This document shows positions 1-5,903 of a stretch of DNA of 7,076 nt, in pieces. Under the pieces are notes generated by a model that worked only from the letters and a program-made list of their open reading frames with translations, had not been told where the DNA came from and did not search any database. Position 1 is the first letter of the stretch. The number at the start of each line of letters is the position of its first letter. Source of the stretch: an uncultured Eubacteriales bacterium. GTDB taxonomy: Bacteria > Bacillota_I > Bacilli_A > RF39 > UBA660. The position numbers and the translations under genes were made by a program. The DNA is taken from contig ONWZ01000092.1 of NCBI GenBank assembly GCA_900321645.1, forward strand, positions 1 through 7,076, written 5' to 3'.

Positions 1-1
1 A

Positions 2-286
2 ATTGGCTTTATGTTGTTGATTGTTCCTGGTGTTATTGTTGCTATTGGCTTAGGAATGGCTGGTTTAATTGTTATCGACAGTGATTTGAGTGCTATTGAT
101 GCTTTGAAGAAGAGCTGGGAAATGATGAAGGGTTACAAGTGGAATTATTTTGTATTTATACTTAGTTTCATTGGTTGGATAATCTTAGCACCATTTACCT
201 TATGTATCTTGTTCATTTGGTTAATTCCATATATGACGGTAGCAGAAGTAATCTACTACGACGAATTAAAAAAGATTACTAAATAA
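2..286 (+). CDS. C-terminal part of a DUF975-type integral membrane protein (5' end outside window)
   Basis: The reading frame is open to the left edge, so the ATG at 11 is internal and this is the last ~94 codons of a larger protein. It shows one hydrophobic segment (about window residues 4-26), a hydrophilic stretch ending in SWEMMKGYKWNYF, then a long hydrophobic stretch (about 52-80) with FIGWIILAP and WLIPYMTVAEVIYYDEL. The pattern 'Ser-Trp/Met-Met-Lys-Gly-Tyr-Lys ... Leu-Ser-Phe-Ile-Gly-Trp ... Pro-Tyr ... Tyr-Tyr-Asp' is what I know from the C-terminus of DUF975 family proteins, multi-pass membrane proteins of Firmicutes without an established biochemical role. It probably sits in the cytoplasmic membrane. 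It is followed by a terminator, so it is not co-transcribed with metG. The family call is from pattern recall, and function is unknown. Confidence 0.72.
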   Translation: MGFMLLIVPGVIVAIGLGMAGLIVIDSDLSAIDALKKSWEMMKGYKWNYFVFILSFIGWIILAPFTLCILFIWLIPYMTVAEVIYYDELKKITK

Positions 287-317
287 AGATGAAAGTTAAT
301 TTCATCTTTTTCTTTTC
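286..317 (+). terminator. Rho-independent terminator after the DUF975-type gene
   Basis: A perfect 9-bp stem, AAGATGAAA (286-294) with TTTCATCTT (300-308), closes a five-base loop and runs into a T-rich tract broken by one C. The stem begins in the last base of the TAA stop codon. Confidence 0.85.
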
Positions 318-327
318 ATAAAAAAAG

Positions 328-356
328 TTGCACCATGTAAATAATTGTGATATAAT
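328..356 (+). promoter_or_regulatory. Sigma-A-type promoter of the T-box/metG unit
   Basis: A TTGCAC -35 box (328-333), a 17-base spacer and a perfect TATAAT -10 box (351-356) preceded by TG one base upstream (348-349, extended -10). This predicts a transcript start near 363, just before the T-box stem I. Confidence 0.85.
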
Positions 357-362
357 ACGTTT

Positions 363-574
363 AGTTTTTGAAATGACTGCGAAAGAAAGAGCAATAATGA
401 AATTTAAAGAGAGCTTACGGTTGGTGTGAGTAAGTAAAGGAAGTTATTGTAAATGGTTCTGGAGTCTATTCGTATGAATCGGTAGTTCCGTTATAACTTA
501 GAGTGTATAATGTAAATTATAAAATAAGGTGGTACCGCGGAATAAATTCGTCCTTAGTGCTAGCTTATTTTTTT
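363..574 (+). promoter_or_regulatory. T-box riboswitch, methionine-specific, upstream of metG
   Basis: A tRNA-sensing leader that would permit read-through into metG when uncharged tRNA-Met accumulates. The T-box core AAGGTGGTACCGCGG is at 526-540. Stem I is visible: GACT 375-378 pairs with AGTC 463-466, CAATAAT 392-398 with GTTATTG 443-449, and CTTAC 414-418 with GTAAG 430-434. The distal AGAGAGC (408-414) and apical GGTTGGTGTGA (419-429) motifs are present. The specifier position on the 3' side of stem I reads ATG (453-455) followed by a purine, matching methionine and the downstream synthetase. A small stem (468-471/476-479) and CGG/CCG (480-482/488-490) follow. TGGT (530-533) would pair with the tRNA ACCA end, consistent with discriminator base A. 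AAGG 526-529 pairs with CCTT 552-555 in the antiterminator. This explains the whole 310-base gap between the two genes. Confidence 0.93.
522..574 (+). terminator. T-box regulatory terminator, alternative to the antiterminator
   Basis: Positions 522-528 pair with 564-570. After a G-G mismatch (529/563), 530-535 pair with 557-562, including two G-T wobbles. Seven T follow (568-574). This helix uses the same bases as the T-box 5' strand and its TGGT bulge, so it excludes the antiterminator, as expected for transcriptional attenuation. The exact fold was drawn by hand. Confidence 0.75.
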
Positions 575-596
575 AATTATAAAGGAGAGGATAATT

Positions 597-2138
597 ATGG
601 ATAAGAAAAGATTTTATATTTCGACAGCGATTGCTTATGCATCCAGTAAACCACATATTGGTAATACTTATGAAATAGTACTTGCCGATGTTATTGCTAG
701 ATACAAGAGACTATGTGGCTATGATGTGTATTTCCAAACCGGAACTGATGAACATGGCCAAAAGATTGAAGAGAAAGCCCGTGAAGTCGGTATGGAACCA
801 CAAGCCTATGTTGATGAAAAGACTAGTATTATTAAAGATATTTGGGATGTAATGAAGACAAGTTATGATAAATTTGTAAGAACAACTGATCCCGAGCATG
901 AGCGAATTGTGCAAGAAATATTTAAAAAATTATATGATCAAGGAGATATTTACTTAGGTGAATATAAAGGATTATATTGTACTCCTTGTGAATCATTCTG
1001 GACAGAAAGTCAACTTGTTGATGGAAAATGTCCTGATTGTGGCAGAGAAGTGCATGAAGAAAGTGAAGAAGCATATTTCTTCAAGATGAGTAAATACTCT
1101 AAATGGTTAGAGGAATATCTTGAATCACATCCAGGATTTATTGAACCAGAAGCAAGAAAAAATGAAATTATGAATAATTTCATTAAACCAGGATTACAAG
1201 ATTTGTGTGTCTCAAGAACTAGTTTTAGATGGGGTATCCCAGTTGATTTTGATGATAAACATGTTATTTATGTATGGATCGATGCATTATCTAATTATAT
1301 TACTTTCTTAGGCTATAATCCAAATGGTGAAAGTGATGAAGAATTCAAAAAATATTGGCCAGCTGATATCCATTTAATTGGTAAAGATATTTTAAGATTC
1401 CATACGATCTATTGGCCAATTATGTTACATGCGTTAGGTGTTGAAATGCCAAAACATATTTTTGGACATCCATGGATGCTATTCGGTAATGACAAGATGA
1501 GTAAATCTAAAGGTAATATAGTTTATGCTGATGATTTAGTTAAACAATATGGCGTAGATGCTGTAAGATTTTATATGATTCACGAAATGCCTTTTGCAGC
1601 AGATGGTGTATACACGGAAGATTTATTAATTGAAGCCATCAATGCTAATTTAGCAAATGTGCTTGGTAACTTGGTAAATAGAACAATTGGTATGGCTAAT
1701 AAATACTTTGATGGAATTGTTACCAATACTAATGTCAAGGAAGATATCGATAAAGAATTAATTGATGAAATCTTAGCTTTAAATAAAAAGATAGATTACA
1801 ATGTCAATAAATTTAGAATAGCTGATTCATTAGAAAATATTATTGATGCTTATCGTAGATGTAATAAGTATATTGATGAAACAATGCCTTGGGCACTTGC
1901 TAAAGATGAAACTAAACAAGATCGTTTGAACACAGTATTATACAATTTAGTGGAAGCTATTAGAATTACAACAGTATATTTACAAGCATATTTACCTGAT
2001 ACAGCTGAAAGTATCTTTAGACAAATAAACACCGATATTAAAGATTATGAAAGTACGCTAGAATTTGGTAAATACGCTAGTGGTACTAAAGTAAATAATC
2101 CAGAAGTATTATTTATGAGAATAGATAATAAGAAATAG
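597..2138 (+). CDS. metG: Methionyl-tRNA synthetase, short form
   Basis: Cytoplasmic class I synthetase that charges tRNA-Met (initiator and elongator) with methionine using ATP. The start ATG follows AAAGGAGAGG (581-590) with good spacing. The 513-residue protein has the Rossmann fold with HIGN (residues 20-23) in place of the usual HIGH and the TGTDEHGQK stretch near residue 49. A zinc knuckle has four cysteines (C128, C131, C145, C148). DLCVSRTSFRWGIP, VWIDALSNY and HLIGKDILRFH follow, then KMSKS at 300-304. The helical anticodon-binding domain follows, with CNKYIDETMPWALAKD near residues 422-437. It ends about where that domain ends, so the C-terminal tRNA-binding OB-fold of the ~650-residue Bacillus/Clostridium forms is absent. 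The sequence resembles the clostridial subgroup I recall with 'KPHIGNTYE'. Expression is set by the methionine T-box immediately upstream. Confidence 0.97.
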   Translation: MDKKRFYISTAIAYASSKPHIGNTYEIVLADVIARYKRLCGYDVYFQTGTDEHGQKIEEKAREVGMEPQAYVDEKTSIIKDIWDVMKTSYDKFVRTTDPEHERIVQEIFKKLYDQGDIYLGEYKGLYCTPCESFWTESQLVDGKCPDCGREVHEESEEAYFFKMSKYSKWLEEYLESHPGFIEPEARKNEIMNNFIKPGLQDLCVSRTSFRWGIPVDFDDKHVIYVWIDALSNYITFLGYNPNGESDEEFKKYWPADIHLIGKDILRFHTIYWPIMLHALGVEMPKHIFGHPWMLFGNDKMSKSKGNIVYADDLVKQYGVDAVRFYMIHEMPFAADGVYTEDLLIEAINANLANVLGNLVNRTIGMANKYFDGIVTNTNVKEDIDKELIDEILALNKKIDYNVNKFRIADSLENIIDAYRRCNKYIDETMPWALAKDETKQDRLNTVLYNLVEAIRITTVYLQAYLPDTAESIFRQINTDIKDYESTLEFGKYASGTKVNNPEVLFMRIDNKK

Positions 2139-2165
2139 TCGACTCAAATCGACTATTTTTTATTT
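2135..2165 (+). terminator. Rho-independent terminator after metG
   Basis: A perfect 8-bp stem, ATAGTCGA (2135-2142) with TCGACTAT (2149-2156), has a six-base loop and is followed by a T-rich tail. The 5' arm includes the TAG stop codon of metG. Confidence 0.88.
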
Positions 2166-2179
2166 ACACATTTTGTAAA
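2163..2179 (+). repeat. 17-base inverted repeat, operator-like
   Basis: TTTACA (2163-2168) and TGTAAA (2174-2179) form a perfect 6-bp dyad around a five-base spacer. It lies just after the metG terminator and upstream of the small-protein/tatD operon. The short half-sites and AT-rich content mean chance is possible. Confidence 0.35.
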
Positions 2180-2184
2180 ATATA

Positions 2185-2220
2185 ATTATCATAAGTTAAA
2201 ACATTTACTTTAATGATAAT
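2185..2220 (+). repeat. Inverted repeat with 20-base spacer flanking a candidate -35 box
   Basis: ATTATCAT (2185-2192) and ATGATAAT (2213-2220) are perfect 8-base inverted copies on either side of the candidate -35 hexamer at 2204-2209. This could be a regulator site or an AT-rich coincidence. No known operator is recognised. Confidence 0.35.
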
Positions 2221-2232
2221 ATTTGATATATT
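2204..2232 (+). promoter_or_regulatory. Probable sigma-A promoter for the small membrane protein - tatD operon
   Basis: TTTACT (2204-2209), 17 bases, TATATT (2227-2232). Each hexamer is close to consensus and the spacing is optimal. It would give a leader of about 28 bases before the ATG at 2268. A TATAAT at 2181-2186 has no suitable -35 partner. Confidence 0.5.
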
Positions 2233-2267
2233 TATTTGGTAGTCGCGTTATGAAAGGGAGGACAACA

Positions 2268-2441
2268 ATGGAAGAACATAAGCACCCTGAAAGAGCGATT
2301 TTAATTTACTTTATAACTTTGATTGTCTTTGTTATCTTTAATATGCTTAAAGAAGTAACAATCTTAGATATAATCTTTTTAATCGCTTTATTGTGTGCCG
2401 TTTGTAAGTATTTTATGGTAGTGCGCGAAATGAGAAAGTAG
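2268..2441 (+). CDS. Small two-helix membrane protein of unknown function, coupled to tatD
   Basis: I do not recognise this 57-residue protein. A hydrophilic, His-containing N-terminus (MEEHKHPER) precedes a first hydrophobic segment at about residues 10-26. A short turn (NMLKEV) leads to a second segment at about 31-49, which contains two cysteines four residues apart (C43, C46). The tail (REMRK) is basic. The layout fits a helical hairpin in the cytoplasmic membrane. The ATG at 2268 is chosen because GGGAGG (2256-2261) lies six bases upstream; the TTG at 2223 and ATG at 2251 in the same frame lack such a site. The TAG stop (2439-2441) sits inside the region that supplies the ribosome site of tatD, eight bases before the tatD ATG, so the two are probably translated together. 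The clean start signal argues that it is a real gene. Confidence 0.72.
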   Translation: MEEHKHPERAILIYFITLIVFVIFNMLKEVTILDIIFLIALLCAVCKYFMVVREMRK

Positions 2442-2449
2442 GGTAGTAT

Positions 2450-3199
2450 ATGGTTGATACACATTGTCATATATATTTAGAATATTATGATGATATACCA
2501 GCTTTAATCAATCAAATTAAAGAAGCTGGAATAGAAAAAATAATCGTTAATGGATGTGATATGAAATCCAATTTAGAAGTATTAGAATTAGTCAAGAAAT
2601 ATGATATTGTTTATGGAGCAATTGGCTTTCATCCAGAAGAATTAATGAGTGTAAATGATGAATCATTCGTCTTTTTAGAGGAGCATTTAAATGATCCTAA
2701 AATAGTAGCAGTAGGAGAAATTGGACTTGATTATCATTATGAAGACATTTCTAGAGATAGACAAAAAATGATATTTAAGAAACAATTGGAAATAGCAAAT
2801 AAAATTAAGAAACCGGTTATTGTGCATTCGAGAGATGCAATACAAGACACTTATGATATGATGAGTAAATATGATTTAAAAGGAGTATTGCATTGTTATA
2901 GTGGTAGTTTAGAAATGGCTAGAGAGTTTACAAAATTAGGATACCTTCTCGGGATAGGTGGGATATGTACCTATAATAATGCTAAAAACATTATTGAGGT
3001 AATAAAAAATATTCCAATGGCATATATCTTATTAGAAACAGACTCACCATACCTAACACCAGTTCCTTTTAGAGGACAAACTAATACCCCTGGTAATATT
3101 CCAATTATAGCTAAAAAGGTGGCTGAAATCAAAAATATCTCACTTGATGAAGTGGTAAAAGATACCACTGAAAACGCTAATCGCTTATTTGACTTTTAA
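2450..3199 (+). CDS. tatD: TatD family metal-dependent nuclease/hydrolase
   Basis: Cytoplasmic TIM-barrel hydrolase of the amidohydrolase superfamily. Members are metal-dependent DNases (3'-5' exonuclease, DNA quality control); some are reported to act on D-aminoacyl-tRNA. At 249 residues it is near the usual ~255. Metal ligands are in place: DTHCH at the N-terminus (H5, H7), GEIGLDY with E90, PVIVHSRDA with H126, GVLHCYSG with H148 and LLETDSPYLTP with D198. FHPEE and the C-terminal ENANRLF are also typical. The ATG follows AGTAGGG, which overlaps the stop of the preceding small gene, suggesting translational coupling. The position directly downstream of metG matches yabD of B. subtilis, although here a small membrane protein gene and a terminator intervene. 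No terminator is evident after it, and the next gene's promoter overlaps its last codons. Confidence 0.95.
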   Translation: MVDTHCHIYLEYYDDIPALINQIKEAGIEKIIVNGCDMKSNLEVLELVKKYDIVYGAIGFHPEELMSVNDESFVFLEEHLNDPKIVAVGEIGLDYHYEDISRDRQKMIFKKQLEIANKIKKPVIVHSRDAIQDTYDMMSKYDLKGVLHCYSGSLEMAREFTKLGYLLGIGGICTYNNAKNIIEVIKNIPMAYILLETDSPYLTPVPFRGQTNTPGNIPIIAKKVAEIKNISLDEVVKDTTENANRLFDF

Positions 3200-3217
3200 G
3201 CTAAAATATGCTATTAT
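3189..3217 (+). promoter_or_regulatory. Strong sigma-A-type promoter of the SleB-like gene, inside the end of tatD
   Basis: TTGACT (3189-3194), 17 bases, TATTAT (3212-3217) with TG one base upstream (extended -10). The -35 box lies in the last codons of tatD. The predicted start near 3224 leaves a leader of about 30 bases carrying AGGTGAT (3241-3247). Confidence 0.82.
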
Positions 3218-3253
3218 TATATTACCAATTAATTAATAAGAGGTGATACATAA

Positions 3254-4021
3254 ATGCGTAATAAAATAACTAGTTTTTTAGTAATTGCAGCGCAATTATT
3301 ATTAGTTGGATTCTTTTGTTTACCAGTAATAAACAATGATGTAATAGTAGAAAAACATGTTAGTACAATTCATAATGAAAATTTGAATAAAATTGCTACT
3401 TCAGTTTCGTTATTATTTGAAGAAGAAGAGGTTCCTGAAGAACTATTAGTTATTAAAGAAGAAGATAATAAACTTGCTGAATTACCTTCAATTGAAGTAG
3501 TTAAAGAAGAGAAAAAAGAAGAACCTAAGGAAGAAAAAGAAGAAATTATAAGTACTCCATTAGTTTCAGTAGATGCAAGCAAATATAATAGTAAAGAAGA
3601 GATGGGGTTCAAAGTTACCGAAGGCAATAAGAATTATGATTTGGATGGTGAAGAATTTGATGTTGTCGTAGCAGTTGTAGCGGGTGAATTTGATAAAACC
3701 TTAGATGATGCTTTAGGAGTTGTATCAGTAATCTTAAATAGATGTGATAACAATAATTGGCGTCGTTGGGCTGGTGATAATCCTTATTCACAAGTTATTC
3801 GCAAAGGACAATTTGAAGTATACTTTGCTGGATATTACTTAAAATATATGCCAGGCGGTAGCCAATATGGTAAAGAAAAATATAATATTGCTAAACAAGC
3901 GGTAATCGATGGCTTAAATGGAATTAGAAATAATGAATATTTAGGATTTAGAGCATGGCAAATATCTAGCTATAGCGACAATTACATCGTTTACGGTGGC
4001 AATAGATATGGTTATAATTAA
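3254..4021 (+). CDS. Membrane-anchored or exported SleB-type peptidoglycan hydrolase
   Basis: A 255-residue protein in three parts. Residues ~5-27 are a hydrophobic signal or anchor (KITSFLVIAAQLLLVGFF); the Cys at 22 lacks a proper lipobox. Residues ~55-100 are a Glu/Lys-rich linker (EEEEVPEE, KEEKKEEPKEEKEE). From ~130 to the end is a domain I recognise as the SleB/CwlJ-type hydrolase (Hydrolase_2): VVAVVAGE, then ALGVVSVILNRCDN, VIRKGQFEVY and the terminal GGNRYGYN. E145 in the AGE motif matches the catalytic glutamate of these lytic transglycosylases, which cut spore cortex or wall glycan. The peptidoglycan-binding domain of true SleB is replaced by the charged linker. It occupies the place of yabE/rnmV in B. 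subtilis. AGGTGAT at 3241-3247 supports the ATG. The sigma-A-like promoter suggests vegetative rather than forespore-only expression, so a germination role is not proven. Confidence 0.83.
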   Translation: MRNKITSFLVIAAQLLLVGFFCLPVINNDVIVEKHVSTIHNENLNKIATSVSLLFEEEEVPEELLVIKEEDNKLAELPSIEVVKEEKKEEPKEEKEEIISTPLVSVDASKYNSKEEMGFKVTEGNKNYDLDGEEFDVVVAVVAGEFDKTLDDALGVVSVILNRCDNNNWRRWAGDNPYSQVIRKGQFEVYFAGYYLKYMPGGSQYGKEKYNIAKQAVIDGLNGIRNNEYLGFRAWQISSYSDNYIVYGGNRYGYN

Positions 4022-4044
4022 GATAGTTTTGACTATCTTTTTTT
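4020..4044 (+). terminator. Rho-independent terminator after the SleB-like gene
   Basis: A perfect 8-bp stem, AAGATAGT (4020-4027) with ACTATCTT (4032-4039), has a four-base loop (tttg) and a T tract. It starts within the TAA stop codon. Confidence 0.88.
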
Positions 4045-4045
4045 C

Positions 4046-4074
4046 TTGACAATAAATAATAATCTTTATAAAAT
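4046..4074 (+). promoter_or_regulatory. Sigma-A-type promoter of rsmA
   Basis: A consensus TTGACA (4046-4051) lies two bases after the preceding terminator's T tract. A 17-base spacer and TAAAAT (4069-4074) follow. The predicted start near 4081 gives a very short leader containing GAGGGAT (4084-4090) before the ATG at 4094. Confidence 0.82.
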
Positions 4075-4093
4075 ACTAATTGTGAGGGATATT

Positions 4094-4873
4094 ATGGAAT
4101 TTGTTTATAAAAAATCATTAGGACAAAACTTTTTAAAAGATGAAAATATTACATCAAAAATAGCTAATCTTAGTGAAATAGATAAAGATACATTAGTTAT
4201 TGAAATAGGCCCTGGAGCTGGTAGTTTATCTAAAAAAATTATACCTTTATCAGGATATACGATTCTTTATGAAATAGATACAAGACTTAAAGAGACATTA
4301 AATGAAGCATTGAAACAATATGATAATTATGAAATTATCTTTGATGATTTTTTAGAACAAGATATTACTGATATAAGAGAAAAATATAATTATCAAAAGA
4401 TTTATGTTGTAGCTAATCTCCCATATTATATAACAACTCCAATCATTACTAAAGTAATGAATGAAATATATCCTGATAAAATTGTTATTATGATTCAAGA
4501 AGAAGTTGCAGATAGATTATCAGCTAGTTATGGCAGTCGTGATTATGGTATGATATCAGTATTACTAGGTTCAAGATATGATATCAAGAAACTATTTAAA
4601 GTAAGTCGTAAATGTTTTATTCCTGAACCAAATGTCGATAGTGCGGTAATTTGTTTAAACAAGAATAATAAATTAGGTAATACCCCAGTAGATAAATTTG
4701 AAATCTTAATCAAAGACGCCTTTCAATTTAAACGTAAGAATTTAAAAAATAATTTAAAAAAGTATGACTTAGAAAAAATAAATGAAATACTTCAAAAAGA
4801 TAATTATAGTTTAAATAATCGTGCTGAAGATATCCCGGTAGAAGTATTTATTGAAATAGCTAAAAAAATTTAG
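4094..4873 (+). CDS. rsmA: 16S rRNA (adenine1518-N6/adenine1519-N6)-dimethyltransferase
   Basis: RsmA/KsgA uses S-adenosylmethionine to dimethylate two adjacent adenines in the 3'-terminal hairpin of 16S rRNA during late 30S assembly. The 259-residue protein carries the KKSLGQNFL entry motif (residues 6-14), SAM-binding VIEIGPGAG (35-43), catalytic NLPYY (108-112) followed by ITTPII, QEEVADRL, the FIPEPNVDSAV motif, and the C-terminal FQFKRKNLKNNL basic stretch. The length is near the usual 260-290. I start it at ATG 4094 because GAGGGAT lies just upstream and the protein then begins like known homologues. An in-frame TTG at 4046 is part of the promoter -35 box. The position after tatD and before yabG is that of ksgA in B. 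subtilis, but the RNase M5 gene (rnmV) that usually precedes it is missing. Confidence 0.97.
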   Translation: MEFVYKKSLGQNFLKDENITSKIANLSEIDKDTLVIEIGPGAGSLSKKIIPLSGYTILYEIDTRLKETLNEALKQYDNYEIIFDDFLEQDITDIREKYNYQKIYVVANLPYYITTPIITKVMNEIYPDKIVIMIQEEVADRLSASYGSRDYGMISVLLGSRYDIKKLFKVSRKCFIPEPNVDSAVICLNKNNKLGNTPVDKFEILIKDAFQFKRKNLKNNLKKYDLEKINEILQKDNYSLNNRAEDIPVEVFIEIAKKI

Positions 4874-4883
4874 CTGTTTTTTT
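4858..4883 (+). terminator. Rho-independent terminator overlapping the end of rsmA
   Basis: A perfect 7-bp stem, AGCTAAA (4858-4864) with TTTAGCT (4869-4875), has an AAAA loop, then G and seven T (4877-4883). The 5' arm and loop lie in the last codons of rsmA and the 3' arm spans its TAG stop. Confidence 0.82.
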
Positions 4884-4915
4884 ACACCCCAAAGTGTTAA
4901 GTAAGCAAATATTCC

Positions 4916-4944
4916 TTGATAGCCATATTTAACAATGCTATAAT
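4916..4944 (+). promoter_or_regulatory. Strong extended -10 promoter of arcC
   Basis: TTGATA (4916-4921), 17 bases, TATAAT (4939-4944) preceded by TGC (4936-4938). The predicted start near 4951 gives a leader under 20 bases whose AAGGGAT (4958-4964) serves as ribosome site. Confidence 0.88.
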
Positions 4945-4967
4945 TAGGGTGGAAAGTAAGGGATAGA

Positions 4968-5903
4968 ATGAATAAAATAGTTATTGCTTTAGGTGGTAAT
5001 GCCTTAGGTAAGGATCCACAAGAACAATTAACGTTATTAGAGAATGTTGCTAAAATAATTGCTGATTTAGTTGAACAAGGTAATCAAATTGTTTTAACCC
5101 ATGGGAATGGTCCCCAAGTTGGACAAATCTTATTAGCCATGGATTATGCTAATCAAAATGGTGGTGGAACGCCAAGTATGCCATTTGCGGAATGTGGCAG
5201 TATGAGTCAAGGATATATTGGTTATCAAATTCAACAATGTTTACAAAATGAATTTAAGAAAAGAAATGTCAAAAAAAATGTTGCTACCGTTGTCACTCAA
5301 GTATTGGTAGACTCAAAAGATAGTGCTTTTCAAAATCCAAGTAAACCAATTGGTTCATTTTATACCAAAGAAGAAGCTGATAAAATTGTTAAGGAAAAAG
5401 GATTCACTTTCGTCGAAGATGCTGGTAGAGGATACCGTAGAGTAGTCCCTTCTCCTAAACCAATGGCCATTGTTGAAAAAAATGTTATTAAAGAACTTGT
5501 CGATAATGGTAGTTTAGTTATTGCGGTTGGTGGCGGAGGAATCCCAGTAATCAAAGAAAAAGACAAATTAAAAGGTGTTGCAGCGGTTATTGATAAAGAC
5601 CGTTCAGCCGCCTTACTGGCTAAAAAGATTGGGGCTGATATGTTATTAATTTTAACAGCTGTCGATAAAGTATATATTAACTACAATCAACCTGACCAAA
5701 AAGCATTAGATAGATTAACCATTAAAGAAGCTAAGGATTATATGGATGCGGGTCACTTTGCTAAAGGAAGTATGCTTCCTAAAATTGAAGCATGTATCGA
5801 TTTCGTCGAAGGAAATTCTGGAAAGCAAGCTATTATTGGTTCATTAGAAAAAGCTGCTTTAGCCATTAATGGTAAGAGTGGTACCATTATAATTGATAAA
5901 TAA
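4968..5903 (+). CDS. arcC: Carbamate kinase
   Basis: Cytoplasmic amino-acid-kinase-fold enzyme that makes ATP from ADP and carbamoyl phosphate, releasing carbamate (ammonia plus CO2). It is the last step of arginine deiminase, agmatine deiminase and some ureide/allantoin pathways. The 311 residues match the family length. Motifs: IVIALGGNALG at the N-terminus (GGN 9-11), HGNGPQVGQ (45-52), NPSKPIGSFYT, GYRRVVPSPKP, AVGGGGIPVI, DKDRSAALLA starting at D209, and HFAKGSMLPKIEA with KGSMLPK at 266-272. There is no arginine deiminase or carbamoyltransferase gene beside it. It stands alone with its own promoter and terminator between rsmA and yabG, genes that adjoin in B. subtilis. This looks like an inserted, independently regulated unit. 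The source of its carbamoyl phosphate must be encoded elsewhere. Confidence 0.96.
   Translation: MNKIVIALGGNALGKDPQEQLTLLENVAKIIADLVEQGNQIVLTHGNGPQVGQILLAMDYANQNGGGTPSMPFAECGSMSQGYIGYQIQQCLQNEFKKRNVKKNVATVVTQVLVDSKDSAFQNPSKPIGSFYTKEEADKIVKEKGFTFVEDAGRGYRRVVPSPKPMAIVEKNVIKELVDNGSLVIAVGGGGIPVIKEKDKLKGVAAVIDKDRSAALLAKKIGADMLLILTAVDKVYINYNQPDQKALDRLTIKEAKDYMDAGHFAKGSMLPKIEACIDFVEGNSGKQAIIGSLEKAALAINGKSGTIIIDK

Noticed and set aside
474..476. Alternative ATG specifier in the T-box leader
   Set aside because: It lies 3' of the stem I base (463-466) in a small separate hairpin, whereas the ATG at 453-455 is in the proper internal loop of stem I.
2181..2186. Perfect TATAAT upstream of the small membrane protein gene
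   Set aside because: The only good -35 candidate (TTTACA 2163-2168) is 12 bases away, too close; the 2204-2232 pair has proper spacing.
2223..2267. Upstream TTG start for the small membrane protein
   Set aside because: No ribosome site precedes it and it lies on the candidate -10 box; GGGAGG is ideally placed for the ATG at 2268.
3370..3627. Minus-strand open frame opposite the hydrolase linker (Ser-rich)
   Set aside because: It is a by-product of Glu/Lys-rich codons on the + strand, without a ribosome site or promoter. The other minus-strand frames (for example 711-914, 2971-3168, 5360-5566) are likewise antisense shadows.
4046..4093. Upstream TTG start giving rsmA 16 extra residues
   Set aside because: The TTG is part of a consensus TTGACA -35 box, the expected transcript start is downstream of it, and the ribosome site GAGGGAT precedes the ATG at 4094.
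4881..4893. Short hairpin TTACAC/GTGTTAA between rsmA and arcC
   Set aside because: The stem is only about five pairs with a bulge and it has no T run; chance level in AT-rich DNA.
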